A stretch of DNA of 64,000 nt from JBPOFY01 sp049889815. GTDB taxonomy: Bacteria; Verrucomicrobiota; Verrucomicrobiia; Opitutales; Coraliomargaritaceae. The stretch covers positions 124,001 through 188,000 of the forward strand of contig JBMHCR010000021.1 in the NCBI GenBank assembly GCA_049889815.1. The letters are read 5' to 3'. Position 1 is the stretch's first letter; each line of letters starts with the position of its first letter. The position numbers and the translations under genes were made by a program. Below, one piece after another: positions 1 through 8,036 of this stretch. The notes beneath the pieces were generated by a model. It had not been told where the DNA came from and did not search any database. It saw only the letters and a program-made list of their open reading frames with translations.

Positions 1-429
1 AATGAAACTTTAAAGAGATCTCTGGGATTAACTTTAACTATGAAACAATGGAATAATGGAATTTCATTGGATGATAAAAGGAGTGATAGAAATTTTACTC
101 ACTTTATGAATCGATTGGAAAAGAGAGTTTTCGGTTCTTCAGGAAAGAGATATGGGAAAAGAATTAAACGATTCCCCACTCTCGAAAGGAAGAATGGAAG
201 ATTCCATGTCCATGTATTGATTGAAAAACCTAAATTTAATGATGGGACAATCTTGGATCAGGATACTTACATTAAGTTAATCAATGATTGTTGGGGAGAA
301 ACCTTTTTTGGATATGACCAGGTCTATATCAGTCCTTTAGATGATTTGAATCCTCGTGGATGGGGTGAATACATAACAAAAATACCAGATTCGGAAGATA
401 ATCGAGTGGATTGGATTAATGTTAGATAG
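1..429 (+). CDS. HUH endonuclease / Rep-like protein, 5' end outside window
   Basis: Replication-initiation-like protein of the HUH superfamily, which nicks DNA and stays tyrosine-linked to start rolling-circle replication or transfer. The frame is open to base 1, so the ATG at 40 is probably internal. Just before it is an LGLTLT stretch like Rep motif 1. Counting from the ATG at 40, motif 2 is H56-V-H58 in a FHVHVLIEKP context, and a motif 3-like tyrosine is Y111 in GEYITK (Y-x-x-K). The protein stops about 15 residues later, so there is no C-terminal helicase. It precedes two recombinase genes in the same AT-rich block, fitting a mobile replicon. The family assignment rests on these short motifs only. 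Confidence 0.6.
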   Translation, partial: NETLKRSLGLTLTMKQWNNGISLDDKRSDRNFTHFMNRLEKRVFGSSGKRYGKRIKRFPTLERKNGRFHVHVLIEKPKFNDGTILDQDTYIKLINDCWGETFFGYDQVYISPLDDLNPRGWGEYITKIPDSEDNRVDWINVR

Positions 430-691
430 GATTTCAGAGTAAAAGTCTCACTTCCTTAGTCCATTTCATTTAAATACTTATTGAATCAGGGAAATCACAA
501 AGGATTTCTTTAATACTTCGTATTATCTAAAATTAAGAGAGATAATATTACCCACTAATTCCACATCCAAATAAGGGATAATCTAACTTATTATAAAATA
601 GGAATTATATAATCAATGTCTGTAAATACCTAATAATGAGTGTTTTACAACATTTAACTATTTACATCCCTTCAAAAACTGGTTATACTAC

Positions 692-717
692 GATTATATT
701 CACTAATAAATATAATC
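692..717. repeat. Perfect inverted repeat, candidate tyrosine recombinase crossover core
   Basis: GATTATATT (692-700) and its exact reverse complement AATATAATC (709-717) flank an 8-bp spacer. Arms of about 9-13 bp around a 6-8 bp spacer are the usual geometry of tyrosine recombinase core sites, and the recombinase gene starts 50 bp away. No T-tract follows, so a terminator is less likely. Confidence 0.45.
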
Positions 718-721
718 ACTA

Positions 722-731
722 GGAGGTCGTT
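722..731. repeat. GGAGGTCGTT, left copy of inverted pair
   Basis: This 10-mer occurs again as its exact reverse complement at 3080-3089, on the far side of the two recombinase genes. The following CGTTGAGT (728-735) also recurs, directly oriented, at 3072-3079. The pair brackets about 2.37 kb holding both recombinases. Confidence 0.4.
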
Positions 732-767
732 GAGTCGGTCTTCAATAACTCAGAAAAAAGGAAAAAT

Positions 768-1397
768 ATGTTAAAAGGATTAACCAAACAGATGAAAATC
801 ATCACCCCTCGACAAGAAGAACAGATTTTAAATTACATTCATCAGAATTCGAGATATCCAAAGAGAGATAGAGTGATTTTTCTACTTTCTCTTAAATCAG
901 GACTCCGATCAAAAGAGATTTCCCATCTTAAATGGAATATGATCTTGGACAATGAAGGAAACTTTATGGATTCGATCCATCTAACGAATGATTGTTCTAA
1001 GGGAAAATCAGGAGGAAGAATCATCCCTATCAATTCTCGATTAAAGAATTCATTGATCGATCTACTCGGTGAAAATTATAACCGAAACCAAACTTGGATG
1101 ATCGATTTAATTTCTGATTATGTGATCACAACTGAAAGAAGTCGTAGAAAGACGGGAACGACTCCACAAGTCATCACGAATTTCTTCCACAAACTCTATA
1201 TGGGAATGGGAATGTTTGGATATGGTTCCCATTCTGGAAGAAGGACATTTATAACAAGGACTTCTCGAAAGATTAATGAGGTCGGAGGATCTATGAAGGA
1301 TATTCAATATCTCTCAGGACACAGTTCACTTCAAACGACTCAAAGATATATTGAACACGATCCCAAATCTCAATTGAAGGTGGTTGAATTGGTTTAA
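768..1397 (+). CDS. Short tyrosine recombinase (phage-integrase family)
   Basis: Site-specific DNA recombinase, 209 residues. The catalytic set is visible: R47 (GLRSKE), K80 (KGKSGG), H155-x-x-R158 (HSGR), H185 (SGHSS) and nucleophile Y194 (TQRYIEH). It consists almost entirely of the catalytic domain, because the usual N-terminal SAM-like core-binding domain is missing, so it is much shorter than typical 300-400 residue integrases. The ATG at 768 follows a short AT-rich leader. It lies 73 bp before the serine recombinase and 50 bp after a perfect inverted repeat that could be its target. Function as an active recombinase is likely; its role in the element (integration, resolution or inversion) is not shown. 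Confidence 0.85.
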   Translation: MLKGLTKQMKIITPRQEEQILNYIHQNSRYPKRDRVIFLLSLKSGLRSKEISHLKWNMILDNEGNFMDSIHLTNDCSKGKSGGRIIPINSRLKNSLIDLLGENYNRNQTWMIDLISDYVITTERSRRKTGTTPQVITNFFHKLYMGMGMFGYGSHSGRRTFITRTSRKINEVGGSMKDIQYLSGHSSLQTTQRYIEHDPKSQLKVVELV

Positions 1398-1470
1398 GGA
1401 GGAACTAAATGGTTTGGAAGGTAATTTGGTTTTACTAAATGACCGAATAGTTTATTGTGAATATTAAATA

Positions 1471-3039
1471 ATGGGAAAACAAAAAGATATTCTTCATATT
1501 TACACCAGAGTTTCGACCGAAATCCAAACGAAGGGAACTTCTTTGGATGAACAAAAAAGAATCGGATTAAAACTCTGTAAAGAGAATGGATTGAAACCCT
1601 TAATTTATAATGAGGGTGGAAAATCTAGTAATTATGAAACTTGGGAGAATCGTCCAAAGATTCAGGACATAATGTTAGGTATTGAAAGTGGTAAAATTAA
1701 AAACCTCTACTCTTTCGAACCTGATAGAATTTCCAGAGACGATATCTTTTGGAATAATTTCCGAACAATTCTCATTAAGAACGAAGTTACCTTCTATACG
1801 AGAAACGGAAAATATTCATTTAACAATCCAACCGATAAATTGATTTTCAATATCTTATCTTCTCTTGGTGAATATGATAACCAATTGAGAATGATAAGAA
1901 CCCATCGAGGAAAAATGAATAAGATTAAGATGGGTTACTGGAGAGGTGGAGAAACTCCATTTGGATACAAACTCGAAGATAAGAAACTGGTTGAATGTAA
2001 GAAAGAATCAAAATGGGTTAAATTCATATACCAAGAATTTAACAAAGGAAAAACTGAAACTGATATCCGAAATAGTTTATTCCTGAATGACGTAAAATCT
2101 AGGAGAGGATTAAGTCCTTGGAGTAAAAACTCGATTACTTCTGTTTTAACTAATACTCACTATTCAGGTGAATATAAGGTTTTAGATAAATCTACTGGAG
2201 AAACAATAATTTGTAATTCACCAATAATCCTCGATTCCGATACAGTTTTAACCACTCGAAATCTCTTAGAAAAGAGAAGTAGGAATACTCGAGTAACTAC
2301 AGGTGGACAAAAAAACTACTATCAATTGAAAGGTTTATTATGGTGTAAAGTTACCGGTTATCCGTATTCAGGAAGAGTTTCAAATGGGAAACACAAAACC
2401 TATTATTGTAGAAAAGAACCAGAATATGTCCCCAAAGGAAAAGGTAGAAAAAAACACGATAACCGATATCTGAATTATGAAAAAACAAATCAGATGATTT
2501 GGAAAACTGTAACAGAGACTTTAATCAATTCTCACACTTGGAAAGAATTAGAGAAGGAAAGAATCCTTGGTAACAAATCGGAACGTATCAAAAGGAAGAA
2601 ACAAAATACAAGAAAGGTAAATTCAATCACCAAAGATATTGAGGATTTAAAAGGTATACTAATCTCAATTCCCACTATGGAAAATATTCAGGGAAAATCT
2701 AAATCTGATATGGTGAAAAACTGTGAAACACAGATAATAAAATTGAATAAAGAAAAAACAGAATTAGAAAGAGAATTAAAAGAATTTGGTAGTAGAGATA
2801 AGTGGATTGATTGGATTGGAAAATATCAAAAAAGGTTATCTATCGAGGGTGAAAAAACAGAAAAGGAACAAAGGGAATTTTTAAACCAGGTAATCACTAA
2901 AATAGACGTCAAAATGAAGAACAAAAAAGAACACATTTTAGATATACATTTTAAACTACCGATAGTAAAAGATACCCTGAACAAAAAAAAAGTGATAGAA
3001 GGTCAAAATATATTAACCCTAACCGAGAGAACTATTTAG
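1471..3039 (+). CDS. Large serine recombinase (serine integrase)
   Basis: Large serine recombinase of 522 residues, within the family's usual 450-600. The N-terminal resolvase domain has YTRVS with the catalytic Ser15 and Arg13, and FEPDRISRD at about residues 85-93 is the second conserved block. A recombinase (DUF) domain covers roughly 155-260 (WRGGETPFGY near 170), followed by a zinc-ribbon-like part with LLWCKVTG and YYCRK. A Lys/Glu-rich coiled-coil stretch lies at about 375-470. Such enzymes integrate phages and elements at short att sites. The gene ends about 50 bp before lipB, beside a small palindrome (3061-3096) that is a candidate attachment junction. The AT-rich codon use differs from lipB. 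Confidence 0.9.
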   Translation: MGKQKDILHIYTRVSTEIQTKGTSLDEQKRIGLKLCKENGLKPLIYNEGGKSSNYETWENRPKIQDIMLGIESGKIKNLYSFEPDRISRDDIFWNNFRTILIKNEVTFYTRNGKYSFNNPTDKLIFNILSSLGEYDNQLRMIRTHRGKMNKIKMGYWRGGETPFGYKLEDKKLVECKKESKWVKFIYQEFNKGKTETDIRNSLFLNDVKSRRGLSPWSKNSITSVLTNTHYSGEYKVLDKSTGETIICNSPIILDSDTVLTTRNLLEKRSRNTRVTTGGQKNYYQLKGLLWCKVTGYPYSGRVSNGKHKTYYCRKEPEYVPKGKGRKKHDNRYLNYEKTNQMIWKTVTETLINSHTWKELEKERILGNKSERIKRKKQNTRKVNSITKDIEDLKGILISIPTMENIQGKSKSDMVKNCETQIIKLNKEKTELERELKEFGSRDKWIDWIGKYQKRLSIEGEKTEKEQREFLNQVITKIDVKMKNKKEHILDIHFKLPIVKDTLNKKKVIEGQNILTLTERTI

Positions 3040-3060
3040 ATGAACTTATTCACGATAACA

Positions 3061-3096
3061 CATTCGGTCACCGTTGAGTAACGACCTCCGTGAATG
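3061..3096. repeat. Palindromic junction at island right edge, candidate att site
   Basis: Nested inverted repeats: CATTC (3061-3065) pairs with GAATG (3092-3096), and CGTT (3072-3075) pairs with AACG (3080-3083) around a GAGT loop, with GGT/ACC between them. It also contains the reverse complement of 722-731. It sits exactly where composition changes, and the lipB GTG start (3090) lies within it. Dyad symmetry of this size is typical of serine integrase attachment sites; the assignment is inference. Confidence 0.4.
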
Positions 3097-3764
3097 ATTC
3101 AACTGGAAATGATGCTCCCTTCCAGGTGATCGATTGGGGGCAAACCCACTATGCAGATGCTTTTAAACGACAAAAGGAACAAGTAGAGGCGCGTAAAAAC
3201 GGAGAGGTACCCGACACCTTAGTATTCACCGAGCACAAACCTGTTTTTACCATAGGTTTGCGCAAAGGTGCAAATAAACACCTCATCTGGAAGCAAGGCG
3301 CCTGCGAGGCACACGGTATCGAAGTGCATAAAAGCAACCGGGGTGGCGACATCACCTACCACGGCCCAGGTCAAATCGTAGGCTACCCGATCATTTCGCT
3401 CCAAGCACACCGTGACCTCCACGCTTACTTGAGAGACCTAGAAAGCGTGGTCATAAATACCTTGCAGACATTTGGTCTGGAATCCGATCGACGCGCAGGC
3501 AAAACTGGTATTTGGATCGGCCAACGCAAGATCTGCGCAATCGGTGTCGCAGTCCGTAGCTGGATTACCTATCACGGATTTGCGTTGAACGTAGCGCCCA
3601 ACATGGAGCACTTTACTGGCATCATCCCTTGCGGTATCACCGATGGAACCGTTACATCCATTGAGCTAGAACTGCAGCGCCGAATTGGTATGCCTGACGT
3701 AAAAAGTGCTTTAGCAGTTGAATTCCAAAAGGTTTTTCAAAACACTTCCGCCAATAATGGATAG
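3090..3764 (+). CDS. lipB: Octanoyltransferase LipB
   Basis: Moves octanoyl from acyl carrier protein to lipoyl domains, the first step of de novo lipoate synthesis in the cytosol. The signature R84-GGD-ITYHGPGQ is present, with catalytic Lys147 (RKICAIG) and the acyl-thioester Cys181 (IIPCGIT). The 224-residue length is normal for the family. The start is GTG at 3090, chosen because the conserved FQVIDWG strand begins only ten residues in. No purine-rich ribosome site is visible ahead of it; instead the pyrimidine-rich end of the mobile island is there, so the native promoter and leader may have been replaced. It overlaps lipA by 8 bp, indicating one transcript for both lipoate genes. Confidence 0.95.
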   Translation: MNDSTGNDAPFQVIDWGQTHYADAFKRQKEQVEARKNGEVPDTLVFTEHKPVFTIGLRKGANKHLIWKQGACEAHGIEVHKSNRGGDITYHGPGQIVGYPIISLQAHRDLHAYLRDLESVVINTLQTFGLESDRRAGKTGIWIGQRKICAIGVAVRSWITYHGFALNVAPNMEHFTGIIPCGITDGTVTSIELELQRRIGMPDVKSALAVEFQKVFQNTSANNG

Positions 3765-4677
3765 TCGAAAACCAGATTGGCTCCGAGCAAAATTGCCAAC
3801 CAGTAAGGAATACAAGGAAGTCCGAAGCATCGTTGACGCCAACGAGCTACACACCGTTTGTAAGAGTGCCCAATGTCCAAATATGGGTGAATGCTGGTCA
3901 CGTGGCACCGCAACTGTAATGATTCTCGGCAATATCTGTACCCGCTCCTGCCGTTTCTGCGCCATCCAGACTGGACGCCCTACTGAACTCGACCTCGGCG
4001 AACCAGCTCGTGTAGCTGAGTCCATAGCCAAGATGAATCTGCGTCACGCTGTGATCACCTCTGTCGCACGTGATGACTTAAAAGACGGTGGTGCCTCGGT
4101 ATGGGCTGCCACCATTCGCGCAGTGCATCATCGCATGCCAGAATGTGCCGTCGAAGTGCTCACTGCAGACTTCCGCGGCCAACAAGAGTATCTCGACGTG
4201 GTCCTCGACGCCTGCCCTGATATCTTTAATCACAACTTGGAAACCGTGAAGCGTCTTCAGCGCCCAATCCGCAAAACAGCACGTTATGATCGGTCGCTCT
4301 GGGTATTGAAGCACGCGAAATCGCGTGGCTTCATTACCAAGTCCGGCATCATGCTCGGCATCGGCGAGAAAGAAGAAGAAATCAAAGAAGTGCTCCAGAA
4401 CATGCAGGAGGCCGGAGTCGATATTTTAACGATCGGACAATACCTCCAGCCGTCCAAGCAACATGCAGGCATCGATCGCTGGGTCACACCGGATGAGTTC
4501 AAGCGCTGGAAGGAATACGCGCTCGAGATCGGCTTCGGTGCTTGTGAGTCCGGGCCAATGATTCGCTCGTCCTACCACGCCGACGAGCAATCCGACATGT
4601 TTGATGTCCGTGCGCGTCGTCGAGCAATGCTCGCAGAGCAATCAGCTGCCAAGGAAGCAGCAACCATGACCGCGTAA
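3757..4677 (+). CDS. lipA: Lipoyl synthase LipA
   Basis: Radical SAM enzyme that inserts two sulfurs into octanoyl groups to make lipoyl. Both clusters are visible: auxiliary cluster cysteines C35, C40, C46 (CKSAQCPNMGEC) and radical SAM cysteines C61, C65, C68 (CTRSCRFC). The C-terminal RSSYHAD holds the conserved serine that ligates the auxiliary cluster. The ATG at 3757 overlaps the lipB stop and gives 306 residues, the usual length; an upstream TTG at 3718 in the same frame is less likely. The gene converges with pyrD. Confidence 0.96.
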   Translation: MDSRKPDWLRAKLPTSKEYKEVRSIVDANELHTVCKSAQCPNMGECWSRGTATVMILGNICTRSCRFCAIQTGRPTELDLGEPARVAESIAKMNLRHAVITSVARDDLKDGGASVWAATIRAVHHRMPECAVEVLTADFRGQQEYLDVVLDACPDIFNHNLETVKRLQRPIRKTARYDRSLWVLKHAKSRGFITKSGIMLGIGEKEEEIKEVLQNMQEAGVDILTIGQYLQPSKQHAGIDRWVTPDEFKRWKEYALEIGFGACESGPMIRSSYHADEQSDMFDVRARRRAMLAEQSAAKEAATMTA

Positions 4678-4678
4678 G

Positions 4679-4714
4679 GCGGGGTTCCGCTTGGGGCAGA
4701 TCAAATTGCGCCCC
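4679..4714. terminator. Possible hairpins between convergent lipA and pyrD
   Basis: Two stems follow the lipA stop: GCGG/CCGC around GGTT (4679-4690) and GGGGC/GCCCC with a 12-nt loop (4693-4714). Neither has a T-tract, so Rho-independent termination is only a weak call. The position between convergent genes is the main support. Confidence 0.3.
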
Positions 4715-4724
4715 TACGGATCAA

Positions 4725-5828
4725 TTAAATCCAATCTTCGCCTTGAGACTTCAACGCCTTCGCCAACTCGCGCGCAAAGAACGGACCGCGATACACCCAA
4801 CCGGTGTAAACCTGAATCATCGATGCACCGGCATCAATCTTCTCACCAGCTGCTTCAACCGAATCGATGCCGCCTACTCCGATAATTGGCAACTTACCTT
4901 CGGTCGAGCGATAGATGTAATTAATTACATCGTTTGAGCGCTTGCGCAAATAATCGCCACCACTCAGGCCGCCGGTTTCAGTTGTTTTGTATCCAGGAGG
5001 GCGCGCAATCGTTGTATTCGTAGCAATGATACCGTCGTATTCGAGCTCTAATAAAACACCTAGAATCTGATCAACCTCTTTAAAGTTCAAATCCGGTGCA
5101 ATTTTCAACAAAAGCGGATGTGGTTCATGTCCGAGCTTTTTGGCATAGCTCACATTCTCTTCACGCAGCACGCTCAGCAAATCTCGCAAATAAGCCTCCG
5201 ACTGAAGGTTTCTGAGACCCTCCGTATTCGGGCTACTGATGTTAATGGTAAAATAATCTGCCTGATCTGCTAGAGTGCGAAACGATGCCACATAATCATC
5301 CACAGCATTTTCAAGTGGAGTAATTTTTGCCTTTCCGATGTTCACACCGACCGGCATGCCGCGCTTCCCTTTCGGATAATTCTTGCTTAAGGCATTGTGC
5401 ATCGCCTCGGAACCTTTGTTATTGAAGCCCATGCGATTCACCAGCGCACCGTTTTCAGGCAAGCGAAACAGGCGCGGACGTGGATTGCCCGGCTGCGCTT
5501 GTGGCGTGACGGTGCCAACCTCAGCATGTCCAAATCCGAGTGCCTCCACAGCTTTTGGATACTCCCCGTCTTTATCCATGCCCGCAGCAAGACCGACACG
5601 ATTAGGAAACTCCAATCCAAACAATTTCACTGGTTTATCTTCGCACACTTGATTGTAGCGGCGTAGTAGCGAACAAAGCATAGGGATTTTACCCATTGCC
5701 ATCAAAGCAGTGCGCCCACGATCATGCGCTTGCTCTGGCTCCATCTTAAAGAGCGTCGGACGGACGATATTTTCGTATATAAATCCCATAACCGCAGCCT
5801 TTAAGTCCCGAAAATCGGGAAATTGCAA
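4725..5828 (-). CDS. pyrD: Dihydroorotate dehydrogenase (quinone), class 2
   Basis: FMN enzyme of pyrimidine synthesis that oxidises dihydroorotate to orotate and passes electrons to quinone. The 367-residue length and the N-terminal helical extension (about residues 1-45, with LFKMEPEQAHD) mark the membrane-associated class 2 enzyme. GLAAGMDKDG, EVGTVTPQAQPGNPRPR, NRMGFNN and INISSPNTEGLR (catalytic Ser) are conserved blocks, and GVGGIDS and IQVYTG near the C-terminus bind FMN phosphate. It is a single gene, divergent from the acidic protein at 5964 and convergent with lipA. Confidence 0.96.
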   Translation of the reverse strand: MQFPDFRDLKAAVMGFIYENIVRPTLFKMEPEQAHDRGRTALMAMGKIPMLCSLLRRYNQVCEDKPVKLFGLEFPNRVGLAAGMDKDGEYPKAVEALGFGHAEVGTVTPQAQPGNPRPRLFRLPENGALVNRMGFNNKGSEAMHNALSKNYPKGKRGMPVGVNIGKAKITPLENAVDDYVASFRTLADQADYFTINISSPNTEGLRNLQSEAYLRDLLSVLREENVSYAKKLGHEPHPLLLKIAPDLNFKEVDQILGVLLELEYDGIIATNTTIARPPGYKTTETGGLSGGDYLRKRSNDVINYIYRSTEGKLPIIGVGGIDSVEAAGEKIDAGASMIQVYTGWVYRGPFFARELAKALKSQGEDWI

Positions 5829-5963
5829 AACTTAATAAATAACCACCCAATTGCACTTTAAGAACATCTCTCATTTTTTTCTGAAAAGCACTTTACAAGA
5901 CTGAAATTGGCGCATTTACCCAATGTAACAAAACGAGAAAAGCCGAAGAAAAAGTATTTCTAT

Positions 5964-6713
5964 ATGTCGAAACCTACTACGAAACTCACCTGGTGCAAAG
6001 CTCGCCTCGGCGAAGATGTAAATTGGTGGATCAAGGAAATCAGCGATCCAGTACACTGGGACTTAGACGCACTCGGTATCATTGATCCGCGTCAATTCCA
6101 ACACATCATGGAGCTGATCGAACCACTATCGGATTATGGATTACAGACGGATATCGTTGAAGAAGCCTTTTACTCTTTCGGCATCGATGAAATCGAAGAG
6201 GACAAAACTATTCTACTCAAGCGCATCAAAGACAGCATCCTCGACAGCGAAGAACAAATCTTCGCTCTGCCCGACGTACTCGACGAAGAAAAGGGCCCCT
6301 ATGCGGACTTTCTCGATCACATTACCAAGCTACGTATCAAATTACTTAATGATCTGATCGATTTCTCACAAAAGCTCACCATTGAAGAGCTCGAAGAGGA
6401 GATACGCGAAGCACAAAACGCCGACTATATCGAAGGTCGATCTGCGCACTTTTTCACCGAAATCACAGCGATTCTAGAATACGTCCCAGAGGGATTCGAG
6501 CTCGATGAGGATGAAGAATCCAGCACGCCAAATTCCGACGACGAGGATCTCGAAAAAGATCTCGCCGACGTGGATGCGGATGTCGAGACCGACGAAAAGA
6601 TCGAAGCCGACGAAACCATGAAATGGGACGAAGAAGAAGAAGAACAAGAAACTTACGAAGAAACCACTGCCCCGCCGGACGAAATACCGGAAGAGGAAGA
6701 AGAAAAGAAGTAG
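5964..6713 (+). CDS. Acidic protein of unknown function
   Basis: I do not recognise a named family. From the ATG at 5964 it is 249 residues; an in-frame TTG at 5907 would add 19 basic residues and seems unlikely. Residues 1-165 look globular and helical, with many Trp, Asp and Ile. From about 170 the chain becomes a low-complexity acidic tail (runs of Glu and Asp, ending EEEEEKK). There is no signal peptide or membrane segment, so it is probably cytosolic. The tail could interact with basic proteins or rRNA, but this is speculation. A good terminator follows directly. Confidence 0.75.
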   Translation: MSKPTTKLTWCKARLGEDVNWWIKEISDPVHWDLDALGIIDPRQFQHIMELIEPLSDYGLQTDIVEEAFYSFGIDEIEEDKTILLKRIKDSILDSEEQIFALPDVLDEEKGPYADFLDHITKLRIKLLNDLIDFSQKLTIEELEEEIREAQNADYIEGRSAHFFTEITAILEYVPEGFELDEDEESSTPNSDDEDLEKDLADVDADVETDEKIEADETMKWDEEEEEQETYEETTAPPDEIPEEEEEKK

Positions 6714-6731
6714 TTCTTACGTAAAACTTTG

Positions 6732-6764
6732 AAAAAGTCCTGAACTCTGCATCAGGGCTTTTTT
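6732..6764 (+). terminator. Rho-independent terminator
   Basis: AGTCCTGA (6736-6743) pairs with TCAGGGCT (6752-6759) with one G-T pair and an 8-nt loop, followed by a T-run to 6764 and preceded by five A. It lies 20 bp after the acidic protein's stop. The A-run also allows use on the other strand. Confidence 0.8.
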
Positions 6765-6836
6765 ACTTCTCAGGCGGCTCAAATTGTGGACACTCGAACC
6801 GTACCAAAACGAGTTTAGCCACACACCGCGCCAACC

Positions 6837-8018
6837 ATGTCTTCATCGGATAAGCCCTTTTTATCTCCTGCGCAAAAGCGTATCGTTGCAGCCGGTGGCA
6901 CAGCTCTGGCAGCGGTTTTCTTGATAGCGACCTGCTTTTATCTTTTTATACTACTCAAGCACTTTGTCACGCTTTTCAAAGATGTGCTCCTAGCACTCGC
7001 AATCGCTGCGATTCTCGCGACCCTAGTGCGACCCATTATTACCTTCTGCGAGACCAAAACGTTCCTCAGTCGTGTCAGCAGTATCATCCTACTCTACGCA
7101 CTGGTCCTCCTAGTTCTCGCGGCAGCCGCGACCTTCTTCCTACCCAGCGCACTCGCGCAATCTGGCGAATTTCTGCAAGCCCTGCCTGCGCTCATTCAGA
7201 AGTTCTTGGAATATCTAAAAGGAGTCGCTCCAAGTTTCTGGGAATGGCTACACAACAGGCTCGGCGAATCGCCCGAAACCTTTTTCCAAAATATCATGGA
7301 GGAGAACACCGACGGCATCAAAAACGCTTTAATCCAGCTGCAATCCTCTGCCGGATCGACGATGACTTTTATGGCCGGTCTGTTTGGCAAGATTGCAGCC
7401 TACTCAATTATCCCGGTGTATCTCTTCTTCATCCTCAACGGCGACCGCGATGTCTGGAAGGATCTGCAAAACCAGCTCACCTTCCTACCCAAGGATCGCC
7501 GCGACGATCTAATTTTCCTTGGCAAGCAATTCAGCGAAATCCTGGTCGCCTTCTTTCGTGGTCAAATCATCGTCGGATTACTTCTAGGGCTCGTACTATC
7601 CATCGGCTTCGGCATTGTCGGACTCAAGATGGCGCTCGTGCTCGGCTTCGTGCTTGGGTTACTCAACATCATTCCTTACCTCGGTACGATGCTTGGCATC
7701 GTAATCGTGCTCCCACTCGCTTATTTCCAAGAAGGCGGCGGCACACCGTTGATCGTGGCCTGTGCAGTCGTATTCGTCATCGGGCAATTGCTCACCGACT
7801 ACGTATTCACCCCACGTGTAATGGGCGAAAAAACTGGTATGGGGCCCATGCTCATCATCTTCTCCGTCTTTTTCTGGGGCACCGCCCTCAGTGGCTTGCT
7901 CGGCATGATCCTCGCCATCCCTCTCACCGCCTTCTTCGTCGTATTTTGGCGCCTCGCTCGTGATAAATACCTCCCCGCCCTAGTCGCCAGAAAAGAGAGC
8001 GAACGACAGGCAAGCTAA
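6837..8018 (+). CDS. AI-2E family transporter (PF01594-type permease)
   Basis: Integral membrane protein of 393 residues with about eight hydrophobic segments: near 15-45, 50-70 and 80-100, then a soluble stretch of about 110-175, then further segments to about 370. The C-terminal half has the conserved order VGLLLGLVLSIGFGIVG, PYLGTMLGI and TDYVFTPRVMGEKTG typical of the AI-2E/PerM exporter family. Members have been linked to export of signalling molecules or to Na+/H+ antiport, so the substrate cannot be read from sequence. It starts at ATG 6837 after a terminator and precedes rph by 18 bp, possibly cotranscribed. Confidence 0.9.
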   Translation: MSSSDKPFLSPAQKRIVAAGGTALAAVFLIATCFYLFILLKHFVTLFKDVLLALAIAAILATLVRPIITFCETKTFLSRVSSIILLYALVLLVLAAAATFFLPSALAQSGEFLQALPALIQKFLEYLKGVAPSFWEWLHNRLGESPETFFQNIMEENTDGIKNALIQLQSSAGSTMTFMAGLFGKIAAYSIIPVYLFFILNGDRDVWKDLQNQLTFLPKDRRDDLIFLGKQFSEILVAFFRGQIIVGLLLGLVLSIGFGIVGLKMALVLGFVLGLLNIIPYLGTMLGIVIVLPLAYFQEGGGTPLIVACAVVFVIGQLLTDYVFTPRVMGEKTGMGPMLIIFSVFFWGTALSGLLGMILAIPLTAFFVVFWRLARDKYLPALVARKESERQAS

Positions 8019-8036
8019 GCACCTACACAATTTTGT

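Larger units (their letters stand above)
430..767. other. AT-rich gene-free spacer
   Basis: No open frame of note on either strand. It contains a perfect 9-bp inverted repeat (692-717) and a GGAGGTCGTT motif (722-731) that recurs inverted at the island's right edge. The last 50 bases lead into the tyrosine recombinase. A control region or recombination site for the element is the likely role. Confidence 0.5.
1..3089. mobile_element. AT-rich recombinase island, right part of an integrated element
   Basis: The first three kilobases are clearly richer in A and T than everything to the right. They hold only an HUH Rep-like gene, a tyrosine recombinase and a large serine recombinase, all on the plus strand. 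Base composition changes abruptly at about 3060-3090, exactly at the start of lipB, so the right edge of the element is probably there. The left edge lies outside the window. The three proteins suggest an integrated plasmid, phage-like or other self-mobilising element; no capsid or conjugation genes are visible. Which recombinase drives integration is unknown. Confidence 0.75.
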
